Source of the DNA: Pseudomonas nunensis
GTDB lineage: Bacteria; Pseudomonadota; Gammaproteobacteria; Pseudomonadales; Pseudomonadaceae
Assembly (NCBI RefSeq): GCF_024296925.1
Contig: NZ_CP101125.1
Coordinates: forward strand, 4,590,501 to 4,654,500
Direction of reading: 5' to 3'
Length of the DNA: 64,000 bases
Shown: one piece after another, positions 43,871 to 52,776 of the stretch
How positions within the stretch are numbered: position 1 is the stretch's first letter
Layout of the letters: each line of letters starts with the position of its first letter
Translations under genes and position numbers: made by a program
The notes under the pieces: model-generated
Told to the model about the DNA's origin: nothing
What the model saw: the letters and a program-made list of their open reading frames with translations, nothing else
Database searches by the model: none

Positions 43871-46024
43871 ATGATTTATTTCCAGGGAAAAAGAATTCTC
43901 AGCGCCATCTTCGACATGGATGGCACCATGTTTGACACCGAACGCCTGCGTTTCAAAACCCTCAAGCAGGCGTCCAGCGAGATTTTCGGCAAGCCGTTGA
44001 GCGAGGAAACCCTGATCGGCTCGCTCGGCCTGAGCGCCAAGAAGGCCGAGGCGCTGGCCAAGGCCCACAACGGTGACGACTTCCCCTACGCCGAGATCCG
44101 CCAGCGCGCCGATGAGCTTGAGCTGGCGTATGTGCGCAATGAAGGCGTGCCGATCAAGCCAGGTTTGCTGGAAGTGCTGGAGCGCTTGCGCAAGTACGGC
44201 CTGACCATGGCGGTCGCGACTTCAAGCCGTCGAGCGATTGCCGAGGAGTACTTGATCAATGCCAATGTGCTCAAGTATTTCGACATTACCGTGTGTGGCG
44301 ACGAAGTCACCCAGGGCAAGCCCCATCCCGAGATCTTCCTGCGGGCGGCCAGCGCACTCAATTGTGAGCCGGGCCACTGTTTCATGGTCGAGGATTCGGA
44401 GAACGGCCTGCTCTCGGCAATCCGCGCCGAGGGGCAGCCGATCCTGATCGAGGACATCAAGCCACCCGCGCCCGAGGTCAAGGCCGGCGCACTCAAGGCT
44501 TACGGCAACATGCAGGAATTTCTCGGCGACCTGACCGAATGCATGCCCGACCTCGGCACGCCCGAGCTGACCGAAACCTTTCCCCAGGCACTCAACCAGT
44601 TTCGTGTAGGCATCCACGGCTTCGGTGCGATGGGTGGCGGTTACCTGACGCAGATTTTCTCCCACTGGGACGGCTACACCCGGCCCTGTGAAATCATCGG
44701 CGCCACCCGCTCGCGCATGCTGCGTGAAACGGTCGAGGCCTTCGGCCGATTCAGCGTGCGCTACAGCGCGACGTCCTTCGACCAGACCATCGAAAACCTG
44801 CGGATGATCGACATGGACGACGCCGAAGCGGTGATCGATATGTACGACGTCGCGGAAATTGTCGGCCTGAGCCTGCCCGAACCGGCCATCCGCAAACAGG
44901 CTGATGTGATCGCCAAGGGCTTGATCCGCCGCTTCGAACGCCGCAAGCGCGAGCTGACCATCCTGATCGTGCTGAACAAGGTCGGTGGCGCCGCCTTCGT
45001 GCGTCGCCATGTCGAAACGCAGTTGCTGCTCCTGGTGTCACCCGAGATCTGCCAGCAGATCCTCGACAAGACTCACTTTGCTGAAACGGTGGTCAGTCGC
45101 ATTGTCTCGAAGATTTCCAACGAGGCACTGCTTCGGCAATTGCGGATCAAATCGAAGATTTTCCAGAACAGCCTGAGCGATGAACCGACCACTCACTCAC
45201 CATCGACGGCCGTCAAAGCCCCCGAATACGAACGGCTGATCGGCCGCTTTCGACCCTTCGCCCAGTCCAGCAACGCCCTCAGCCAGATGCACCTGATCCT
45301 GTTCAACAGCGAACCGGACATGCCTCTTTACGTCGAGCGCGGTAGCAACTTGCTCGAGCGACTGCGCCAGGTGAAAACCGTGGACGACATCACTCAGACC
45401 CAGGTCATCAAGAACCTCCTGTGGAACGGCCCACACGCGATCATCGCCTGGTACGCCAGCCTGCTGGGTTATTCGTGGCTGGGCCAAGGCATGGGCGACC
45501 CTCGCGTCAGCGCCCTGGCCGACCGCCTGATCCGCCAGGAAGTCGGCCCGGCCCTGATCGCCGAAACCCCGCACATGAGCGAAGCCGTCGCCGGCTTCGC
45601 CAAGACCTTTCTTGAACGCTGCAACACATCCTTCAAAGACCCCTGCGCCCGCGTCGGCCGCGACCCGCTACGCAAACTGCAACGCAACGAACGCATCCTG
45701 CGCAGCATCGACCTAGCCAAGAAACACGGGATTGATTCAACCGGCCTGGAGTTCGGCACGGCGTTAGCCCTGCACTACGCCCTGCGTTCAACGGACGCCA
45801 AGGATCAGGAAAGTCAGTTGATGCGCACGCTCTATGAAGAGAACGGGAGTGTCGAGGCGATGTTGACGTATACGGGGAGTTACAACGGCAAGCCGTATCC
45901 GGGACTGGACCCGGTCAGGGATGCGGGGTTGGTTGAGGGGATTGGTGGGCATTTTGAACGGCTGGTGAAGCCGGATGCTGGGCATTGGGGGTGGCCGGTA
46001 CCAGAAAAACTGGCAGCGGTTTAG
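43871..46024 (+). CDS. mtlD: Bifunctional mannitol-1-phosphate dehydrogenase/phosphatase
   Basis: 717-aa fusion that can make mannitol from fructose-6-phosphate: the dehydrogenase half reduces it and the phosphatase half removes phosphate. Residues ~10-220 are a HAD domain (FDMDGTMFDTE with the Asp nucleophile, ATSSRRAIAEE, GDEVTQGKPHPEIF, VEDSENG). From ~245 a polyol dehydrogenase follows: GIHGFGAMGGGYL for nucleotide binding, and IKNLLWNGPHAI giving the K-x4-N-x2-H catalytic signature of long-chain polyol dehydrogenases. The order matches the Acinetobacter MtlD enzyme used for mannitol as an osmolyte. AAGGAG lies 9 bases before the ATG. No mannitol transport genes adjoin it, favouring synthesis over catabolism. 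Confidence 0.87.
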   Translation: MIYFQGKRILSAIFDMDGTMFDTERLRFKTLKQASSEIFGKPLSEETLIGSLGLSAKKAEALAKAHNGDDFPYAEIRQRADELELAYVRNEGVPIKPGLLEVLERLRKYGLTMAVATSSRRAIAEEYLINANVLKYFDITVCGDEVTQGKPHPEIFLRAASALNCEPGHCFMVEDSENGLLSAIRAEGQPILIEDIKPPAPEVKAGALKAYGNMQEFLGDLTECMPDLGTPELTETFPQALNQFRVGIHGFGAMGGGYLTQIFSHWDGYTRPCEIIGATRSRMLRETVEAFGRFSVRYSATSFDQTIENLRMIDMDDAEAVIDMYDVAEIVGLSLPEPAIRKQADVIAKGLIRRFERRKRELTILIVLNKVGGAAFVRRHVETQLLLLVSPEICQQILDKTHFAETVVSRIVSKISNEALLRQLRIKSKIFQNSLSDEPTTHSPSTAVKAPEYERLIGRFRPFAQSSNALSQMHLILFNSEPDMPLYVERGSNLLERLRQVKTVDDITQTQVIKNLLWNGPHAIIAWYASLLGYSWLGQGMGDPRVSALADRLIRQEVGPALIAETPHMSEAVAGFAKTFLERCNTSFKDPCARVGRDPLRKLQRNERILRSIDLAKKHGIDSTGLEFGTALALHYALRSTDAKDQESQLMRTLYEENGSVEAMLTYTGSYNGKPYPGLDPVRDAGLVEGIGGHFERLVKPDAGHWGWPVPEKLAAV

Positions 46025-46088
46025 TCGTAGCGATGTGCTTCGTCCTGATATTGGTGAAAATCAATTTCAGGACGAATCACCAGAAACG

Positions 46089-46125
46089 AAAAAGCCCCGT
46101 AGCTTATTCAGCTACGGGGCTTTTT
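46089..46125. terminator. Bidirectional Rho-independent terminator
   Basis: A 15-bp perfect stem, AAAAAGCCCCGTAGC / GCTACGGGGCTTTTT, with a 7-base loop. It serves mtlD on the plus strand (T run 46121-46125) and the tRNA-Ser transcript on the minus strand (reads A run as T). Confidence 0.93.
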
Positions 46126-46133
46126 CTATGTAA

Positions 46134-46223
46134 TGGCGGAGAGATAGGGATTCGAACCCTAGGTACCGGTGAAGGTACAACGGATTTCGAATCCGTCCCA
46201 TTCGGCCACTCTGGCATCTCTCC
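46134..46223 (-). tRNA. tRNA-Ser (anticodon CGA)
   Basis: 90 bases including encoded CCA. On the minus strand the acceptor stem GGAGAGA pairs with TCTCTCC; the anticodon stem-loop ACGGA-TTCGAAA-TCCGT gives anticodon CGA; a long variable arm (TGTACCTTCACCGGTACC region) and a T arm with GGTTCGAATCC are present, as in class II serine tRNAs. It decodes UCG. Confidence 0.96.
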
Positions 46224-46307
46224 AACGGCGCGCATCATAACAACACTTTTGCCGGAAGCGAACCCCCTTAAGCAAATTTTTTCCGTGCTATCAGATGCTT
46301 GCGTCGG

Positions 46308-47021
46308 TTAAAGCGGTACGCCCAGACGATTGGCGACTTCTTCGTAGGCTTCGATGACGTCACCCAGGCCCTGGCGGAAGCGATCCTTGTCCATTTTCTT
46401 GCCGGTGGCCTTGTCCCACAGGCGGCAGCCGTCCGGGCTGAATTCGTCACCCAGGACGATGGAGCCGTCGGAGAACACGCCGAATTCGAGTTTGAAGTCG
46501 ACCAGCAGCAGGCCGGCGTCGTCGAACAGTTTGCTCAGGACTTCGTTGACCTTGAGCGACAGTTCTTTCATGCGAACCAGTTGCTCGGCGGTACCCCAAC
46601 CGAACGCCACGACGTGGGATTCGTTGATGAACGGGTCGCCCTTGGCGTCGTCCTTCAGGAACAGTTCGAAGGTGTAAGGGTTGAGCTTCATGCCTTCTTC
46701 GACGCCCAGGCGCTTGACCAGGCTGCCGGCAGCGTAGTTACGCACGACGCACTCGACCGGGATCATGTCGAGTTTTTTCACCAGGCATTCGTTGTCGCCC
46801 AGCAGTTTGTCGAATTGGGTCGGCACGCCGGCGGCTTCGAGTTTCTGCATGATGAAGGCGTTGAACTTGTTGTTCACCATGCCTTTGCGGTCGAGCTGCT
46901 CGATGCGCTTGCCGTCGAACGCCGAGGTGTCGTTGCGAAACAGCAGGATCAAGCGGTCAGCGTCGTCGGTCTTGAAAACCGATTTGGCTTTGCCGCGGTA
47001 GAGTTCTTCACGTTTTTCCAT
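46308..47021 (-). CDS. purC: Phosphoribosylaminoimidazole-succinocarboxamide synthase (SAICAR synthetase)
   Basis: 237-aa cytosolic purine biosynthesis enzyme joining CAIR with aspartate at ATP cost. Family landmarks: [20 protein letters not shown] at the N-terminus, [40 protein letters not shown] and [20 protein letters not shown]. The length equals E. coli PurC. GCGGAGCCCATC precedes the ATG. It follows the MBL hydrolase gene by 28 bases and continues the bamC-side operon. Confidence 0.97.
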   Translation of the reverse strand: MEKREELYRGKAKSVFKTDDADRLILLFRNDTSAFDGKRIEQLDRKGMVNNKFNAFIMQKLEAAGVPTQFDKLLGDNECLVKKLDMIPVECVVRNYAAGSLVKRLGVEEGMKLNPYTFELFLKDDAKGDPFINESHVVAFGWGTAEQLVRMKELSLKVNEVLSKLFDDAGLLLVDFKLEFGVFSDGSIVLGDEFSPDGCRLWDKATGKKMDKDRFRQGLGDVIEAYEEVANRLGVPL

Positions 47022-47049
47022 GATGGGCTCCGCTTGCTAAGTAGGTGGG

Positions 47050-47808
47050 CTAGGCGATGTGTCGCCAGTCGAGCCCTGAATCTTGATCGGCCAGTTGCAG
47101 CCAGTCCGGGTCGCACCCGAGGGTGTCGACAAAACATTGCCGGGCCAGCTGCGGCAGGTTGTTCTTGCTGCTCAGATGGGCCAGGACCAGGTGTTGCAGG
47201 CCTTGCCAGCCCAACTCAGACACCAGGAATGCCGCCTGGTGGTTGTTCAAATGTCCCAGTTCACCGCCCACCCGCTGCTTCAGGAAGTAGGGGTAGTGAC
47301 CGCGAGCCAGCATGTCACGGCAATGGTTGGACTCGATCATCAACGCATCGAGATCCCGATAGCCGTCCAGCACCTTGTTGCAATACGAGCCCAGGTCGGT
47401 CAACAGGCCGAAGCGCCGCTCACCGTCATTGAAAACGTACTGGGTCGGTTCCTGCGCATCGTGGGCCACGGCAATGACTTCGATGTTCAGGGCGCCGACT
47501 TGCAATTGCTCGCCACCGGCCAGGAAGCCCGCGGGTTCGATCGGTTTGCGCATCCCGCGCAGGGTCCCGCGACTGAGGTAGACAGGCAGATTGTAGCGCC
47601 GAGACAGCAAACCCACGCCATGCACGTGGTCGGCATGTTCGTGGGTCACGAGTATCGCGCTCAGCTGCGCCGGGTTTACCCCAAGGCGCAACAGGCGTTT
47701 TTCGGTTTCCCGCAGGGAGAAACCACAATCCACCAGCACATACGTATCAGCGCTGGCTATCAGCGTGCCGTTCCCTTGGCTACCGCTGCCGAGAACGGCA
47801 AAACGCAT
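47050..47808 (-). CDS. MBL-fold metallo-hydrolase (YycJ-like)
   Basis: 252-aa metallo-beta-lactamase-fold protein. The metal motif THEHADHVHG (HxHxDH) and later EVIAVAHDAQEPTQY and MIESNHCRDMLARGHYP are visible. The N-terminus LGSGSQGNGTLI is typical of the YycJ/WalJ group, thought to act as DNA exonucleases. It lies between bamC and purC with a 6-base gap to bamC, so it is in an operon with them, a common Pseudomonas order. Confidence 0.92.
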   Translation of the reverse strand: MRFAVLGSGSQGNGTLIASADTYVLVDCGFSLRETEKRLLRLGVNPAQLSAILVTHEHADHVHGVGLLSRRYNLPVYLSRGTLRGMRKPIEPAGFLAGGEQLQVGALNIEVIAVAHDAQEPTQYVFNDGERRFGLLTDLGSYCNKVLDGYRDLDALMIESNHCRDMLARGHYPYFLKQRVGGELGHLNNHQAAFLVSELGWQGLQHLVLAHLSSKNNLPQLARQCFVDTLGCDPDWLQLADQDSGLDWRHIA

Positions 47809-47814
47809 GTGATA

Positions 47815-48930
47815 TCAGCCCAGGTTGTCCTGAATCACGCTCAACACTTTGCGGGCCACTTCAGCTGGCGCAACGGTATTGATGTTTTTCTCGACGGTGA
47901 CCTGGACGTTCTCGCCAACCTTGCTCAGGCGAACCTGATAACGCTCGGCACGGGCTTCAACCTCTTCCTTGTTCGGCTTGCTGCCGAACAGGCTGCTGAA
48001 GAAACCAGGCTTCTCGTCTTTCTTCTCGGCTTTTTCAGCCAGGTTGATGTAGTACAGGCCCAGGCTGCGGTTGATGTCTTCAACGCGCCATTCGCCTTGT
48101 TCCAGTGCGCGACCGACGCTCGACCAGGCGCGATCCAGGTCAGGACCGACGTTCAGGACCGGGTTGCCGCTGCCGTCTTCGCTCAGGCTGACGCGATTTG
48201 GCGTATCGAAATCACGCGAAGCCAGCATGGAGACCGAACCGCCCTTCTCTGCCGTGCGGCTCATGCTCGCGAGCAGGTCGTCCACCAGTGCCGCGTCCAG
48301 GCCAGTGTTGACCGAACGGTTGGTGAAATCGACGTCGGCGGTGCTGCCCGAAGGACGCTGGGCGCTGACCACGTAGATTTCACTGGTGTTGCGCTGCACG
48401 CCTGGCTCGATGCGGACCCGCACGCGGGTTTCGCTGTCGGCGCTGATGCCGGCCGCGCTCAGGCGCTTGGCCATGGCTGCGGACAGTTCGTCGGAATGCT
48501 GCCAGGTCGTGGTGAATTCGCCGGTTTGCGGGCGTTGCTCATCCAAACGGAAACCGTTGTCCTGGAAGAACTGTACCGCCACTGGCCAGACTTCGGCCGG
48601 TGGGTGCTGGCCCATGACCCAGCTCGAATCACCGCTTTTTTGCAGGGTGTAATCGCTGGCGTCAGCAATGGCCGACAGCGGCTGCGGACGCGGCACGATG
48701 TACTCGCCCTTCGCGGTGTCATCGGCCACGTTACGCGGAATCGGCAACAGCGGATCCAGACGTTTGGCGGTGCTGACGTTCGGTGGCAGTTGCATCGGTG
48801 CAGTCTGTTGCGCTTCCAGGTAATCGCTACCACGGTCACGGAAGTAACCTTCCGGGCCCCAGACCCATCCGCAGCCACTGGTGCTGGAGATAATCAAGGC
48901 AAGTGCGGAAAGTCCGGCCATTCGCTTCAT
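47815..48930 (-). CDS. bamC: Outer membrane assembly lipoprotein BamC
   Basis: 371-aa lipoprotein of the Bam complex that folds beta-barrel proteins into the outer membrane. The lipobox ends TSGC with Cys20. An unstructured N-terminal segment (EYIVPRPQPLSAI) precedes two helix-grip domains; the second contains RVEDINRSLGLYYINLAEKA and ends VARKVLSVIQDNLG. It follows dapA by 17 bases, the conserved dapA-bamC pairing. Confidence 0.95.
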   Translation of the reverse strand: MKRMAGLSALALIISSTSGCGWVWGPEGYFRDRGSDYLEAQQTAPMQLPPNVSTAKRLDPLLPIPRNVADDTAKGEYIVPRPQPLSAIADASDYTLQKSGDSSWVMGQHPPAEVWPVAVQFFQDNGFRLDEQRPQTGEFTTTWQHSDELSAAMAKRLSAAGISADSETRVRVRIEPGVQRNTSEIYVVSAQRPSGSTADVDFTNRSVNTGLDAALVDDLLASMSRTAEKGGSVSMLASRDFDTPNRVSLSEDGSGNPVLNVGPDLDRAWSSVGRALEQGEWRVEDINRSLGLYYINLAEKAEKKDEKPGFFSSLFGSKPNKEEVEARAERYQVRLSKVGENVQVTVEKNINTVAPAEVARKVLSVIQDNLG

Positions 48931-48947
48931 GCGTTGTACTTCCTCAA

Positions 48948-49826
48948 TTAAACCAGGACGCCGGACTGGCGCATGGCCTGCCGCAGCGGTTCGTGACAGG
49001 CAGCGCTGAGCCAGGTGAGCGGCAGACGGATACCGTCCGGCATCAAGCCCATTTCATGCAGTGCCCATTTCACGGGAATAGGGTTGGATTCGATGAACAG
49101 TGTCTTGTTCAGCGGCATCAGTTTTTCGTGGAGGGCGCGAGCGGTCACGGCGTCGCCTTTAAGCGCGGCGTTGCACAGGTCGGCCATGTCACGCGGGGCG
49201 ACGTTGGCGGTTACCGAGATGTTGCCTTTACCGCCCAGCAGGATCAGTTCAACGGCGGTGGCGTCGTCACCGGAGATCACCAGGAAGTCTTTGCTGACAC
49301 CGTCGATGATTGCCTTGGCACGGCCCAGGTCGCCGGTAGCTTCCTTGATGCCGATGATATTTTTTACGGTCGACAGGCGGATAACGGTGTCGGCCAGCAT
49401 GTCGCACGCGGTGCGGCCAGGCACGTTATAAAGGATCTGCGGGATATCGACGGCTTCGGCGATGGCCTTGAAGTGCTGGTACAAGCCTTCCTGAGTCGGC
49501 TTGTTGTAATAAGGTGTGACCAGCAGGCAGGCGTCGGCGCCGGCGCTCTTGGCGTTGGTGGTCAGCTCGATGGCTTCGCGCGTCGAGTTCGCACCGGTAC
49601 CGGCGATAACCGGGATGCGCCCTGCAACCTGCTTGACCACGTAGCGAATCACTTCGATGTGCTCGTTCACGTCTAGCGTGGCCGATTCACCTGTCGTGCC
49701 GACCGCCACGATGGCGTGGGTGCCGTTTTGCAGGTGAAAGTCCACCAGTTTGCTCAGGCTGTCCCAGTCAAGACGACCTTGTGCATCCATAGGTGTGACC
49801 AGTGCCACCATACTGCCCGCAATCAT
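48948..49826 (-). CDS. dapA: 4-hydroxy-tetrahydrodipicolinate synthase
   Basis: 292-aa lysine-biosynthesis aldolase that condenses pyruvate with aspartate semialdehyde. The start at 49826 has CAGGAG seven bases upstream and places catalytic residues at the standard numbers: Thr44/Thr45 (VGTTGESA), Tyr133 (YNVPGRTA) and Lys161 (GIKEATGD). First gene of the dapA-bamC-MBL-purC run. Confidence 0.97.
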   Translation of the reverse strand: MIAGSMVALVTPMDAQGRLDWDSLSKLVDFHLQNGTHAIVAVGTTGESATLDVNEHIEVIRYVVKQVAGRIPVIAGTGANSTREAIELTTNAKSAGADACLLVTPYYNKPTQEGLYQHFKAIAEAVDIPQILYNVPGRTACDMLADTVIRLSTVKNIIGIKEATGDLGRAKAIIDGVSKDFLVISGDDATAVELILLGGKGNISVTANVAPRDMADLCNAALKGDAVTARALHEKLMPLNKTLFIESNPIPVKWALHEMGLMPDGIRLPLTWLSAACHEPLRQAMRQSGVLV

Positions 49827-50153
49827 GCAACCGCTCCTGCCGGAAAAAGAGAGCCGTAATGGTACTGGCGCCAAGATGCTTGTACAAGCGAAGTACTGCG
49901 CTGCTGCCATTCCCCTTGGCGCTGCTTTTCGCTACCCTTCAGACTTTGATCGGTACTGATAAGCTCGTACGCCGGGTTCCAGCCTCCATTTTCGGCATCA
50001 CAAGCCCCGATCCAGCGTTGCCACCCCTCGCTCCCGCCACTCTGGAGCACGTTGCAACCTTCGGCTCGGGTTTTTTGAATTCGTCTGCGCAGGGTCGCCC
50101 CCGGTAAAAAAGCCCGTAGAAGTATCGACCGCTCATCGCTTTAGGAATGCTGC
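49827..50153. other. Divergent intergenic region between dapA and gcvR
   Basis: 327 bases without a gene. A perfect 12-bp palindrome GCTTGTACAAGC (49878-49889) lies 50 bases upstream of dapA and is a possible operator or hairpin. The gcvR side carries AGGAATGCTGC before its ATG. No strong promoter pair was identified on either strand. Confidence 0.5.
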
Positions 50154-50714
50154 ATGTCCACCCCCACAGTTCGCGAACAATTCCTTGTCATCAGTGCCCT
50201 CGGCGCCAACCCCATGGAGCTGACTAACGTCCTGTGCCGCGCCAGCCATGAAAACCGCTGCGCCGTGGTCACCTCTCGCCTGACCCGTCATGGCGAGTGC
50301 AGTGCCCTGATCCTCGAGATCTCCGGCAGCTGGGACGCCCTGGCCCGCCTGGAAGGCAGCCTGCCGATCCTCGCCAAGAAACACGCTTTCACGGTCAATG
50401 TGGTGCGTAGCGCGGCCCTGGAGAATCGTCCCCAGGCCCTGCCGTACGTCGCCTATGTCAGCTCGGCCTATCGCTCGGACATCATCAACGAGCTGTGCCA
50501 GTTCTTCATGGACCACAACGTCGAGCTGGAAAACCTGACCTGCGACACGTATCAGGCACCTCAGACCGGCGGCACCATGCTCAACGCCACGTTTACCGTG
50601 ACGCTGCCGGCCGGCGTGCAAATCAGCTGGCTGCGCGATCAGTTCCTGGATTTCGCCGACGCGCTGAACCTGGACGCCCTGATCGAACCGTGGCGCCCAC
50701 AAAACCCAATGTAA
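50154..50714 (+). CDS. gcvR: Glycine cleavage system transcriptional repressor-like ACT protein
   Basis: 186-aa protein made of two ACT domains (EQFLVISALGANPMELTNVL and LPYVAYVSSAYRSDIINELC), similar to GcvR. GcvR proteins bind amino acids and antagonise GcvA. AGGAA precedes the ATG. It is upstream of bcp with a 10-base gap, the usual gcvR-bcp pair; dapA is divergent as in E. coli. Confidence 0.92.
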   Translation: MSTPTVREQFLVISALGANPMELTNVLCRASHENRCAVVTSRLTRHGECSALILEISGSWDALARLEGSLPILAKKHAFTVNVVRSAALENRPQALPYVAYVSSAYRSDIINELCQFFMDHNVELENLTCDTYQAPQTGGTMLNATFTVTLPAGVQISWLRDQFLDFADALNLDALIEPWRPQNPM

Positions 50715-50724
50715 GGAAGCTTTC

Positions 50725-51198
50725 ATGGCCGTTGCTATCGACCAACCGGTTACCGACTTCGAAGCACCCGCCACCAGCGGGCAGACCGTCAGCCTCGCGA
50801 GCCTCAAGGGCAAGCAAGTGGTGATTTACTTCTATCCGAAGGACAGCACGCCGGGCTGCACGACCCAGGGCCAGGGCTTTCGCGATCAACTGGAGGCTTT
50901 CAAAACCGCCAACACCGAAGTCTTCGGCGTGTCCCGCGACAGCCTGAAATCCCACGAGAACTTCAAAGCCAAGCAGGCATTCACCTTCGAGCTGATCAGC
51001 GACAAGGAAGAAGCGCTCTGCCAGCTGTTCGATGTGATCAAGCTGAAAAAGCTCTACGGCAAGGAATACATGGGCGTTGATCGCAGCACTTTCCTGATCG
51101 ACAAGAACGGTGTGTTGCGTCAGGAATGGCGTGGCGTGAAGGTGCCGGGGCATGTGGATGCGGTTTTGGCTGCGGCTCAGGCGCTGAACAAGGCCTGA
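50725..51198 (+). CDS. bcp: Thioredoxin-dependent thiol peroxidase (BCP/PrxQ)
   Basis: 157-aa peroxiredoxin reducing peroxides. The peroxidatic Cys45 is in YPKDSTPGCTTQGQGF. The resolving Cys found five residues later in E. coli is Gln50 here; a second cysteine is Cys99 (EEALCQLF). It may therefore act as a 1-Cys enzyme or use Cys99. AAGGAAGC precedes the ATG. Co-transcribed with gcvR. Confidence 0.95.
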   Translation: MAVAIDQPVTDFEAPATSGQTVSLASLKGKQVVIYFYPKDSTPGCTTQGQGFRDQLEAFKTANTEVFGVSRDSLKSHENFKAKQAFTFELISDKEEALCQLFDVIKLKKLYGKEYMGVDRSTFLIDKNGVLRQEWRGVKVPGHVDAVLAAAQALNKA

Positions 51199-51223
51199 TT
51201 TTTTGGGGCGTCTATTCGGACGT

Positions 51224-51300
51224 CTTCGCGAGCAAGCCCGCTCCCACATTGGATCTGTGGCGAACACAGAATTAATGTGGGAGCGGGCTTGCTCGCGAAG
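51224..51300. repeat. Extragenic inverted repeat, family 2
   Basis: Arms TTCGCGAGCAAGCCCGCTCC (51225 onward) and GTGGGAGCGGGCTTGCTCGC (ending about 51297) are reverse complements with a 30-base centre; orientation is the reverse of the 9101 copy. It lies between the convergent bcp and PerM-like genes and likely ends both transcripts. Confidence 0.85.
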
Positions 51301-51336
51301 AGGGCCTTGAATTCACTTAAAAACCAGAGCTGACAG

Positions 51337-52407
51337 TTAAAGCAACGGCGCCACCACCGGCTCCTTGCGCGGCCACGCATCCAGCACGGCCTTGAACAGC
51401 GTAGCCAGGGGAATCGCAAAGAACACTCCCCAAAAGCCCCACAACCCGCCAAACAACAGCACTGCGCAGATGATCGCCACCGGGTGCAGGTTGACTGCTT
51501 CCGAGAACAGCAGCGGCACCAGCACGTTGCCGTCCAGGGTCTGGATGATCCCGTAGACCGCCATCAGGTAGATGAACTGATCACTCCAGCCCCACTGGAA
51601 CAACGCGATCAACATCACCGGCACGGTCACCACCACGGCGCCGACATAAGGCACCACCACCGACACGCCCACCAGCAACGCCAGCAGTGCCGCGTAGTTG
51701 AGCCCCAGCACGACGAAACCGATGTACGTCACACCACCGCAGATGAAAATCTCGATGACCTTGCCGCGAATGTAGTTGGCGATCTGCCGGTTCATTTCAT
51801 GCGCGACACGGGTAATCAGCGCCCGCTCACGCGGCAAGTAGCCGCGAACCCACTGCCCGATCATTTCCCGGTCTTTCAGGAAGAAGAACACCAGGATCGG
51901 CACCAGCACCAGGTAGATCATGATGTTGACCAGCAGCGGCAGGCTCGACAACGAAAAGGTCAGCGCCCACTGACCGAACTTGCCGATCTCGCCCCGGGCC
52001 ACTTCGATGGCTTGCAGCACCTGCTCGTCGGACACCAGATGCGGGTAGCGCTCAGGCAGCAGCAACAGCAGCGACTGCCACTTGGCGAGCATGCCGGGCA
52101 ACTCGTTGAACAATGTGATCAGTTGATGCCAGAGCAACGGCACCACGACCACGATGAACACCAGCAACACCCCCATGAACAACGCGAACACCAGCCCCAC
52201 GGCCACGCCACCGGGCACACGCAAGCGTTCGAGGGTGACAACCAGCCCCTGCATCAGATACGCCAGCACCATCCCCGCCAGAACCGGCGCGAGCATGCCG
52301 CCCAAGGTGAGCACGGCGGCAAACCCCAGAAACAGCAGCACCGCCAACACCACGGCTTCTTCATCGGAGAAGTAGCGCTGAATCCAGTCGCGTAACACTT
52401 TGAACAT
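51337..52407 (-). CDS. AI-2E family transporter (PerM-like)
   Basis: 356-aa inner-membrane protein with about eight membrane segments. I use ATG 52407 (AAGGA upstream) rather than the preceding TTG. Family features: LRDWIQRYFSDEEAVVLAVL, the cytoplasmic loop FFLKDREMIGQWVRGYLPRE, and the C-terminal pair YVGAVVVTVPVMLIALFQWG and AIPLATLFKAVLDAWPR. Members have varied roles (Na+/H+ exchange or autoinducer export), so function is not fixed. The tusA gene precedes it by 31 bases in the same direction. Confidence 0.92.
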   Translation of the reverse strand: MFKVLRDWIQRYFSDEEAVVLAVLLFLGFAAVLTLGGMLAPVLAGMVLAYLMQGLVVTLERLRVPGGVAVGLVFALFMGVLLVFIVVVVPLLWHQLITLFNELPGMLAKWQSLLLLLPERYPHLVSDEQVLQAIEVARGEIGKFGQWALTFSLSSLPLLVNIMIYLVLVPILVFFFLKDREMIGQWVRGYLPRERALITRVAHEMNRQIANYIRGKVIEIFICGGVTYIGFVVLGLNYAALLALLVGVSVVVPYVGAVVVTVPVMLIALFQWGWSDQFIYLMAVYGIIQTLDGNVLVPLLFSEAVNLHPVAIICAVLLFGGLWGFWGVFFAIPLATLFKAVLDAWPRKEPVVAPLL

Positions 52408-52438
52408 CAATAATCCTTAGTAACGAACGCAGCAGGTT

Positions 52439-52678
52439 TCAGGCTTTTTTCAACCAATAGCGGTAAACGCCTGACTCGTCTTCTTCAAGCAGCAGCGTAT
52501 GACCGGCCAATCGGGCAAAGGTGCGGAAGTCGCGCTGGGAACCGGCGTCCGTGGCGATTACCTTGAGTACCGCGCCGCTGGCCATCCGGTTGAGCTCCAG
52601 CTTGGCCTTGAGCAATGGCAACGGACAATTCAGGCCACTGGCGTCCAGTTCAACGTCATGGGCTACAGCATCGGTCAT
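52439..52678 (-). CDS. tusA: Sulfurtransferase TusA
   Basis: 79-aa sulfur carrier that passes sulfur for 2-thiouridine in tRNA and other targets. The signature is LDASGLNCPLPLLKAKLELN with the active Cys in CPLP. Its length equals E. coli TusA (81). Divergent from the BepA-like gene. Confidence 0.95.
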   Translation of the reverse strand: MTDAVAHDVELDASGLNCPLPLLKAKLELNRMASGAVLKVIATDAGSQRDFRTFARLAGHTLLLEEDESGVYRYWLKKA

Positions 52679-52776
52679 TGCATCACTCCGGATCAGGTGG
52701 TTGAGCGGCCTAGAATATCTGGTCCCAAGCCCACTGTCCGGCTACAGTAAGGTCTTTGTCGACTAAGGCTTTGTGC

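Noticed and set aside
46134..46223. tRNA-Ser considered as the attachment site of a genomic island
   Set aside because: No integrase and no recognisable repeat of the tRNA 3' end was seen in the window.
47083..48951. 622-codon plus-strand frame across the MBL hydrolase and bamC
   Set aside because: It covers two recognised opposite-strand genes and has no start site or motif.
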